Shown here: one piece after another, positions 55,710-64,000 of the stretch
How positions within the stretch are numbered: position 1 is the first letter of the stretch
How the letters are laid out: each line of letters starts with the position of its first letter
Assembly (NCBI RefSeq): GCF_964340395.1
Contig: NC_135552.1
Span: forward strand, 4,291,201-4,355,200
Length of the DNA: 64,000 nucleotides
Direction of reading: 5' to 3'
Source of the DNA: Glandiceps talaboti
Taxonomy: Eukaryota > Hemichordata > Enteropneusta > Spengelidae
Translations under genes and position numbers: made by a program
Notes under the pieces: generated by a model
What the model was told of the DNA's origin: nothing
What the model saw: the letters and a program-made list of their open reading frames with translations, nothing else
Database searches by the model: none

Positions 55710-56310
55710 AATCTGATTAAAATCCGATGCGGATATAGAATAGAATAGAATAGAATAGAATAGAATATAACTTTATTGTCCATTTACGGAAATTTTCCTT
55801 TCGCTTCACCAAAATATAAAAGGCACATTAAAATACATATACACACTAAAATAATTATAGTAACACAAACACAGTTACAATCTTCCAATAAAAGTATTCT
55901 TCGAATTGAGTGTCTTTAAAACAAAAATTGTCAGAAGCTTAAAATCACAGGTCTGAGTTCAGTATGCTTATTGCACTTGGTATAAATGATTTAAAAAAAA
56001 TGTTCTTACGAGTCAAAGGTACTCTATATCGTCTTCCTGAAGGTAACAAATCGAACTTCGAGGGCAAAGGATGTGAGGTATCACTAACAATTGCTTGGGC
56101 TTTCCTGCGGACGGAGAGTTTGTCGAGGTCATATATCGGCTAATAGTTCATTGTTATTTTACCTCGGTATATTTGCTTGAATTAACCTTTGTGATACTAG
56201 GCAGCCATCAAGACGAAAACGTAAACATGTATCACGAAGGTCAATTCAAGCAAAAATACGGAGGTAAAATAACAATGAACGATTAGCCGACATCGGATTT
56301 TAATCAGATT
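55710..56310. mobile_element. Foldback MITE split by a LINE 3' fragment
   Basis: The outer arm AATCTGATTAAAATCCGATG at the left is mirrored by CATCGGATTTTAATCAGATT at the right. The inner arm TCGGCTAATAGTTCATTGTTATTTTACCTC (56135 onward) is mirrored by the block ending at about 56291. Continuity between outer and inner left arm is broken by about 400 bp of LINE-derived sequence. The original MITE was therefore about 200 bp and was entered later by the LINE fragment. Confidence 0.7.
55735..56130 (-). mobile_element. LINE 3' end fragment (L2/CR1-type ORF2 tail)
   Basis: On the minus strand a frame reads DKLSVRRKAQAIVSDTSHPL then PSKFDLLPSGRRYRVPLTRK. The HPL...LPSGRRYR signature is typical of the very C-terminus of L2/CR1-like ORF2 proteins. 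About 200 bp of 3' UTR and a (TTCTA)n tail (GAATA repeats at 55735-55765 on the plus strand) follow. Severely 5'-truncated. Confidence 0.65.
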
Positions 56311-56559
56311 TAGCTGTTACCTCACGAGTCAACCAAATGAATATAATTTTGAGCAGTATCTCCATCATGACACATACAAAAAAATGTGTAGTGTCGGAGT
56401 GTCCCCCTCCCCTATTGAGCTTCAATTTTTGAGGGGCCCCGCCCCATTGCAATCCTCATTTTTCATGCCCTCTCCATAAATTCGCAGCCTAACTTCCCGG
56501 TGAATGGAGACCTGAAAGGGGTATAGTGGGCTTAATCCCCCTCCCTCCGAATTTGTGTT

Positions 56560-57528
56560 TAAAATTCTTTGTTTCAACCACTATACATAATAATAATAAT
56601 AATAAGTATATGTTATTTGCCAAATACCGTTCCATATCTTGCTGCGAGAGGTAATTTTTCCGGTAATAACGGAGAGCCGGAGGCGAGCCGTTATACCGGA
56701 AAAATTAACTCGAGCAGCAAGATGTGGAACAGTATTTGGCAAATAACATACTTATACGTCACCTGCGACGAAGAATTAATTTTTGAATGTCTAAAAGTGC
56801 TGTTTCATTTTAAATAAAATCACTTCCGCGTTATACTGTTGAGCGTAGTATCATGCACCACTCCGATAACTGCAATGCGGTTGTTTACACGTCAGCCTTA
56901 ACTTTATCATCCAATCAGAGTGCGCGTTTGCTCAGTAGTATGACGTATTGTTTACTATTTGCATATCACTCAGCGATATAATTCAAACTTATAACCATCA
57001 GCTGAAAAATGAGTGCGTCTTTGTTTTGCGTACTGTATTCCATTAAACGTACAAAAATGTTCGTGATATGCTTTCTTGTTCTAGTTAGGCAAAAACTGCA
57101 CCCTCTGTGGTGGTAATTTTCATATCCTCCATAAATTTAGGAATTCATGTTTACGATCGCGTGACAACCGTGCGTTCGCCATCACTGGACTTTCACGGTT
57201 GTGTGTGAATTTTTTGACTATTTCCCTGTGACATGAAAAGTACATTTCTAAGACTTGTTACAATGTATACAACGGTGATATTTTGTTCGATTGACAACAA
57301 ATTTGGCATTGGAAATGCTGGTTATAGCTCGATCTCTAGTTGTCTGCTAGATTTGTTTACAAGGGGACGTGCAGTAATCACGTGATACAACAAGCAAAAA
57401 TACGGCTGTTGGTGAAAAATACGCCTGTGTATCTGCAGGGCTCTCGACCAATCAGAATGCGAGATTGGTGACAGGTGACGTATAAAATTCTTTGTTTCAA
57501 CCACTATACATAATAATAATAATAATAA
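56560..57528. repeat. Block flanked by 45-bp direct repeats with internal hairpin
   Basis: TAAAATTCTTTGTTTCAACC and the following (AAT)n tract occur at 56560-56604 and again at 57483-57528. Between them a strong hairpin (56604-56754) has arms of about 70 bp around CGGAGAGCCGGAGGCGAGCC. A smaller inverted pair, TATACGTCACCTG (about 56754) and CAGGTGACGTATA (about 57472), frames the rest. No coding sequence was recognised. Confidence 0.6.
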
Positions 57529-57592
57529 AATAATTATAAAATATATATATAATAATAATGAAAATTATAATAATCAGGTTTATTAGAATATT

Positions 57593-58150
57593 AACCACCC
57601 TACCTGGGGTAGTTTTGTATGCTGAGTTCAAAAAAGGGGGTCATTTTATGAACATCTGTTGACATGGTAACCAAAATCACCATAATATGTTAATCATTTT
57701 CCCAAAATTTGACATAAAACATTGAAAAAAAAAGATAATACAGTGACAAAATGTCCTTGTATTAGACATGTATGAGTTAGTGCTACCTGGTGTAACATAA
57801 ACTGCATAAAATTTGATGGCTGTTTCCATGGCAACATAAGGTAGACGTGAAAATTATGTTTTTATTACATACACATACATCTCACAAATAACATAAATCT
57901 GATAAATATCGTTTTATTTTCACATTGACCCAACTACCAAGGGTAGTTTGTCATGCTGAATTAAAAAAAAAGTGGTCATTTAATGAACACCAGTTGCCAT
58001 GGTAACCAAAATAACCATATTATGTGATTTTTGGAAAAATTAGACATAAAACACTTTAAAAATGTCAAATTTAGGAAAAAAACGTCATTGCTGTTTGAAT
58101 GTATGGGTTGGTGATATATGTTGTAACAAGGTTTCATGATTTTTGAAATT
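57593..58150. repeat. ~335-bp direct repeat, 2 diverged copies
   Basis: Copy 1 from 57593 and copy 2 from about 57929 share, in order, a GGGTAGTTT block, a GGTCATTT-ATGAACA block, CATGGTAACCAAAAT and GACATAAAACA. The copies differ by many substitutions. Confidence 0.6.
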
Positions 58151-59245
58151 ATCTGTATCAAACCTATGCAATTCTAAAACTCTAAAATCACCAGAATAAA
58201 TTGTAAATACCTAGAAATACCAGCAGTCTTTGACAATTCCATTTACGCAGTTTAGTTCAGTCTTTTATCACAAAATCTTCAAAGTAAGTGTACAAACACA
58301 TTTGAGTACAAGTTGACATGATCGTTGACTCCATACTGCATATTATTGTTTGTACTTGGATTTTATCCAACAAAATATCGTCTGCTTTTAAATTCTCCAA
58401 CTCAACTGACAACATGGTGTGCATATGCATACGGACATATTTCCAGGTCCCAGTGACACATGCCAAATTCAAACGATAAGGACACAATATAGTTGGGATC
58501 TATCACAGTATCACTACATTGATTGTAACAGGAATATCAATATTATTATCCAGAATTTCTCAGTCGTAAAGCTTGCTGACAAGTGCAGGCAGTGTATAAA
58601 GATGGCGACTGTTATATTGCGCGTGCAAGTCGACTGACATCACTAGAATGTATTATAATGTAGCTATAGTTATCACACGAATCACGCATGTTATGTGCAC
58701 TACATTTACATGTGTGTACATATGCAGCAGTACAAGGTTAGTCTGTAACTTAGGTACGCCTTGATGGGGCGCCCTCACACATCGGTCAACCACTCACACA
58801 TTGTATCGAACTTGACCCTTCCTATCGTTTGTGTGACAGGAGTCCGGTGAGGGCGGAATGGCACGACGTATCTTACAGTATACCATGTATACTGTCACGT
58901 ATGTCTTGAGTGTCCTTTTTTATAGCCGACATCATTGGATAATTCTAGCAACCGTCGGTAGAAACGATGTCATACCCTATTTTCAACCAATAAAATACCG
59001 TATCGCGTTTTACACAGATCAGATATAGATTGTGTATACCTAGCAATGTTCACTATCTACTCAACTGGTCTAAGAACAGATTTATTTTAAAAGTGTAAAA
59101 ATTATGCAGTCCCTGACATTTACGTGTTTATGGACGAAAATCACTGTTGCTGTTATCTTTTTCGAAATGTTTACAATCTTATAATTCATCAAGGGGAAAC
59201 ATAATTTTCTTGAGTTTTGGTGTAATGGAGTCAATTCATATCACT

Positions 59246-60066
59246 TCTGTCAATCAAGCCGACAGAACGAAAATGGGTCGATTTATGGTTCTACCCGTCT
59301 GTCAATCAAATCAACAGAACGAAAATGGATCGATTTATGGTTCTACCCGTCTGTCAATCAAGTTAACAGAACGAAAATGGATCGATTTATGGTTCTACCC
59401 ATCTGTCAATCAAGTCAACAGAACGAAAATGGGTCGCTTTATGGTTCTACCCGTCTGTCAATCACACCGACAAAACGAAAATGGGTCAATTGATGGTTCT
59501 ACCCGTCTGACAATCACGCCGACAGAACGAAAATGGGTCAATTTATGGTTCTACCCGTCTGTCAATCAAGTCAACAGAACGAAAATGGGTCAATTTATGG
59601 TTCTACCCGTCTGTCAATCACGCCGACAGAACGAAAATGGGTACGTCGATTTATGGTTCTACCCGTCTGTCAATCACGCCGACAGAACGAACATGCGGGG
59701 TCGATTTGTGGTTCTACCCGTCCGTCAATCAAGTCGAAAGAACGAAAATGGGTCGATTTATTGTTCTACCCGTCTGTCAATCATGCCGACAAAACGAAAA
59801 TTGGTCGATTTATGGTTCTACCCGTCTGTCAATCACGCCGACAGAACGAAAATGGGTCGATTTATGGTTCTACCCGTCTGTCAATCAAGCCGATAGAATG
59901 AAAATGGGTCTCTTTATGGTTCTACCCGTCTGTCAATCAAGCCGATAGAATGAAAATGGGTCGCTTTATGGTTCTACCTGTCTGTCAATCAAGTCAACAG
60001 AACGAAAATTGGTCGATTTATGGTTGTACCTGTCTGTCAATCAAGTCAACAGAATGAAAATGGGTC
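59246..60066. repeat. 52-bp minisatellite, about 16 copies
   Basis: Unit GTCAATCAAGCCGACAGAAC plus GAAAATGGGTCGATTTATGG and TTCTACCCGTCT. One copy near 59641 has a 3-bp insertion and one near 59696 differs at CATGCGGGG. Because the unit lacks stops, all three plus-strand frames stay open for long stretches. It is not treated as a gene. Confidence 0.92.
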
Positions 60067-60502
60067 GAATTATCTGTATGATAATCAAGCAGACAATGAA
60101 TTTGGTTCTATTTTTAAGATAAGATTATTTTTAAGATTAAGATTAGAATAGGATGGTGCGCGTGTGATGACAGACCAGTCGATGATATACTCTTGACCTT
60201 TCATTTTCAAGTTCCAGATATGTTCCAGCTTGTTATTTATGGCACATAAATGGTGATAAATACGGGATAAATCTTCATCTCGTACAATGTCACATTCATC
60301 AGTAATAAGGATTATATGATAAATAGAAAGTAACTTACATTGTTGGGGTGAAGTCCTGCTTCGATTAAGCGTGAAATGGTCTGTGGCCTTTGTCTCTAAT
60401 GTTACATAATAATGTAACGAAAGAATCTAAATAATATCAAAGTGTGTTTGAGGGCGCTAAAAGTATAGGTCGAATGAGTTCAAAATAAAGATAACTTGTA
60501 TG

Positions 60503-60548
<46 letters not shown>

Positions 60549-60560
60549 GTGCGTGTGTGC
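60503..60560. repeat. (TG)n microsatellite
   Basis: A TG run with a few C substitutions at its right end. Confidence 0.95.
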
Positions 60561-60589
60561 ATGTAATTTACTCCTATATATGCGTCGCT

Positions 60590-61030
60590 TTCATAGCGCA
60601 TCTCATTTGCCTAAGGCATGTCATTTGTTATACAGTGCACCATTTACCTTAATGCATTCGTCAGTTATTTTCATATGTATGTCATTTACCTTTATATATG
60701 CATTGTTTTGCTTTATGCATGTCATTTACTTTCATCATACGTATATCATTTGCCTCGTGTCATCTTTTATACATGGCACACCATTTAAGTAATTTATTGC
60801 CACATGTGAACCATTTATATTTATGATGCACCATTTACCTTATGTGTGTGTAATTTATTTTCGTATTTTCATCGTTTGCCTTATTGGTGTGTTATTTATA
60901 TTCGCACATGCGTAATTACATGTACAAGTGTGTTTATTTTCAAACACGATTCAATTGCCCTTATGTGCATGTTATATGCTCATACACATGCATAATTTAC
61001 CTTTATACGTGTCACTTACGATAGCACGTG
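60590..61030. repeat. Degenerate short tandem array (CATTTACCTTTATNNATG-like)
   Basis: Variants of a ~20-30-nt motif (CATTTACCTTTATATATGCA, CATTTACTTTCATCATACGT, CATTTATATTTATGATGCAC) recur irregularly about 15 times. No exact unit remains. It is probably an old decayed minisatellite. Confidence 0.5.
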
Positions 61031-61136
61031 TAAAACAGATCTTTTACATTCATCATCATCACACATTGAATGTAGAGGAATAAAAAAGTAAGTAACATAA
61101 TTATAGATAAGTAACATAATTATAGATGACACTTAC

Positions 61137-61182
61137 CACTCTTTGCCGTCAGGTGTAGGTGATGTGCTATGTATTTGATATC
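61137..61182 (-). CDS. Candidate small exon with good splice signals
   Basis: On the minus strand an acceptor ATCTACAG precedes a 46-bp block, followed by the donor GTAAGTG. One frame reads YQIHSTSPTPDGKE. Like the exon-like blocks in the array to the right, it begins GAT after the AG and ends at a GTAAGTG donor, so it may belong to the same transcription unit. No family was recognised. It may be non-coding or chance. Confidence 0.25.
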
Positions 61183-62377
61183 CTGTAGATATAATAGACA
61201 TTGCCTTGAATGACAGCCACAAAAGCCAGATGATAGTATTTTCAGTTGGTTATTTAGACTGTATATGGAACTTACTGTATATTTTATTTAAATTCCCATC
61301 CTTCAAGATAAAATTGAATTTACCAAGAGCACTGTAAACAGGTTATGATATGGCAATTCTGGCAAAAGGTCCCCTGAAAATTAGACTGTTGAATAATTTA
61401 TATTTATATTCTTACAGTCTAATTTCCATATTATCTAGTCAATGCTAGGGGTGTCATCGCTACCAAGCAATTCTTTGTCGCCTTTTTTGAGTTGCCATAA
61501 CATATGCCAGAGGAAACAGTTTTTATATGTATCTATGGTTGGAGGGAGGGAGTGGCAAGTTCACACACACATACCCCAATGCTTGACTGCGAATAGTTAT
61601 GACTTATAAGGGCTTTGTGCCCTCTCAAACATATACACACATGGAGTTTGTACATGTTGGTGTGAAAATAAATTAGATATGACACGGCAAAGACAGCGAA
61701 TGCAGACGAAGACGCGCACGGAGAAAATGGAGACAGCGGCGGAATTGTGAAATTTGTGTTATGTATGAGAGAAAGGATATAGACAGCAAGTGCAAATATT
61801 CAAAACTACCGGACCAACCGACAAACCGGTCACCAACTTAACCTAACCAGAGCACAACCAAACAACAGAAGCCAAATAGAAAGAGAAAATAGATGTACTG
61901 TAATATGTAATGTGTAATCATGTTTAGTGACAGCGAAATAGGACTCAGACGCGACGCGAGTTAGTTGACGATGGCGAAGACGGCGGCAGCGGCGATGACA
62001 ACGAAGACGGTGAAAATAATGATAGTATTGTTATTATGCAGGTTGGGGAGGGCAGGGAGGGGAGAAGAGATTTAGAACAGCAGTCACACATTCATTCATT
62101 CATACTTAAAAAAGAAAAGAACAATAACAATTCATGAACTTTTAATAATCGCCTTCTTGGGTCTTCGTATACATTCCATCCTAAAGTGAAGAAATCAAAA
62201 AAATAGTATGACAATTGAAATCTTATATATAACAACATTCATTCAAATTATAATAATTACCAATTTTGTAATATACTGCGGAATAGATAGCTTTAATAAA
62301 CCAAAATGTCTAACATCTGATATTCCACTAGTGTTCTTTATACCATGACAGTGCATAGTTACTCTCAAGGTAACAAA

Positions 62378-64000
62378 TCTCCAAAATGTTTCTTCATTCA
62401 GCTACAATCTACTTGTGACATAAGGTTGTCACTGCTTCTCATGTGCTTAGTACTGACGAAAGACTCTTTAGATAAATTGTACTGTCCATTCCTAAAAGAA
62501 AACAACTTTGGGTAAAAAACCTAATGGCCATTTTCAGTAATTCTACAATTCCAAATGTTCACTTACTTCTTTCACTTCTGATTGGCTGTCTGAGGTTCAT
62601 CTGGCCTCTATTTTCGTGCCATCTTGGGTGGCCTTGGAGTTCCATCCTGAGAGGAATGAAACAAACAGTACAGTATAATCTTATTGAAGCAATGATATAA
62701 CAGTCATTCATATTCTAATATTTATTCTTAAGTTGCCGCTACTCAGAATGACCTTTTTGAAAAATATTACTGCCAATAATATAATTATTCTAATCTCCAA
62801 AATATTTCTTCATTCAGCTACAATCTACTTGTGACATAAGGTTGTCACTGCTTGTCATGTGCTTAGTACTGACGAAAGAGTCTTTAGATAACTTGTACTT
62901 TCCATTGCTAAAAGAAAACAACTTTGGGCAAAAAACCTAATGGCCATTTTCAGTAATTTTACAATTCCAAATGTTCACTTACTTCTTTCACTTCTGATTG
63001 GCTGTCTGATGTTCATCTGCCCTCTATTTTCGTGCCATCTTGGGTGGCCTTGGGGATCCATCCTGAAAGGAATGAATCAAACAGTACAGTATAATCTTAT
63101 TGAAGCAATGAAATAACAGTCATTCAGATTCTAATATTTACTCTTAAGTTGCCGCTACTCAAAATGACCTTTTTGAAAAATATTACTGCCAATAATATAA
63201 TTATGCTAATCTCCAAAATGTTTCTTCATTCTGCTACAATCTATTTGTGACATAAGTTTGTCACTGCTTGTCATGTGCTTAGTACTGACGAAAGACTCTT
63301 TAGATAAATTGTACTTTCCATTGCTAAAGGAAAACAAGTTTGGGTAAAAAACCTAATGGCCATTTTCACTTACTTCTTTCACTTCTGATTGGCAGTCTGA
63401 TGTTCATCTGCCCTCTATTTTCGTGCCATCTTGGGTGGCCTTGGGGTTCCATCCTAAAGTGAATAAATTAAACAGTATAGTATAATCTTATTGAAGCAAT
63501 GAAATAACAGTCATTCAGATTCTAATATTTACTCTTACGTTGCCGCTACTCACAATGACCTTTTTGAAAATATTACTGCCAATAATATAATTATGCTAAT
63601 CTCTAAAATGTTTCTTCATTCAGCTACAATCTACTTATGACATAAGTTTGTTACTGCTTGCCATGTGCTTAGTACTGACGAAAGACTCTTTAGATAACTT
63701 GTACTTTCCATTGCTCAAGGAAAACAAGTTTGGGCAAAAAACCTAATGGCCATTTTCAGTAATTTTACAATTCCAAATGTTCACTTACTTCTTTCACTTC
63801 TGATTGGCTGTCTGATGTTCATCTGCCCTCTATTTTCGTGCCATCTTGGGTGGCCTTGGGGATCCATCCTTAAAGGAATGAATCAAACAGCACAGTATAA
63901 TCTTATTGAAGCAATGAAATAACAGTCATTCAGATTCTAATATTTACTCTTAAGTTGCCACTACTCACAATGACTTTTTTGAAAAATATTACTGCCAATA
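62378..64000 (-). repeat. ~416-bp tandem array with an 80-bp exon-like block per unit (off right edge)
   Basis: Units start at 62378, 62794, 63210 and 63600. The third is 390 bp because of a 26-bp deletion next to its donor. The array continues past the window. Each unit has on the minus strand a pyrimidine tract and AG, an 80-bp block, and a GTAAGTGAA donor. The blocks are 62646-62567, 63062-62983, 63453-63374 and 63868-63789. Only one frame is open through the block (MDPQGHPRWHENRGQMNIRQ in copy 2). Left of the array, 62180-62134 starts with the same acceptor-GATGGA pattern but then differs. Confidence 0.8.

Noticed and set aside
59147-59948. 249-codon frame of CQSRRQNENGSIYGSTR-type repeats
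   Set aside because: A 52-bp minisatellite with no stops in any plus frame; frame changes with each copy.

Overview
The window is eukaryotic, animal-type nuclear DNA. It has multi-exon genes with GT-AG introns, animal protein families, non-LTR retrotransposons, foldback/MITE elements and very dense micro- and minisatellites. A CPVL-type lysosomal/secretory serine carboxypeptidase pair, an Ig-domain type I receptor and a CR1/L2-like LINE point to an invertebrate metazoan, probably marine and perhaps an invertebrate deuterostome. The species cannot be fixed from the sequence alone.

Layout. 1-5.4 kb: a possible signal-peptide first exon at the left edge (minus), diverged inverted repeats, and an intronless Ig-superfamily receptor (minus, 3422-4963). 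5.4-9.4 kb: satellite-rich spacer with a 51-bp minisatellite and a dead Penelope-like GIY-YIG fragment. 9.4-26.2 kb: a 13-exon CPVL-like gene on the minus strand. Its exon 5 is split by a 2.2-kb terminal-inverted-repeat transposon, which itself carries a nested hairpin MITE. Its intron 7 holds a near-intact LINE and a minisatellite that copied the exon 7 splice donor. 26.2-28.6 kb: the divergent intergenic region. 28.6-40.3 kb: an intact 13-exon CPVL paralogue on the plus strand, 480 aa, with identical intron phases and MITEs and a 33-bp minisatellite in its introns. 41.8-47.6 kb: a three-exon minus-strand gene for a secreted protein of about 1021 aa with a ferritin-like metal site, resembling bacterial VioB/RebD/StaD (chromopyrrolate/iminophenylpyruvate dimer synthase type). 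It has a degenerate copy of its exon 2 in intron 1. 48-49 kb: a dead reverse-transcriptase fragment with a (TA)n tract grown inside it. 50-62 kb: no recognisable host gene, but many foldback elements, a LINE 3' end and a 52-bp minisatellite. 62.4-64 kb: a tandem array of a ~416-bp unit running off the right edge. Each unit carries an 80-bp exon-like block with consensus splice sites on the minus strand.

The two CPVL genes are a head-to-head duplicate pair. The plus copy keeps the full S10 catalytic apparatus. The minus copy has substitutions around the active site, a transposon in a coding exon, and one exon tract nearly identical to its partner, which suggests recent gene conversion. The best candidate for unusual biology is the secreted VioB/RebD-like protein in an animal genome. 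All exon boundaries and translations were read by hand; no database search was run.
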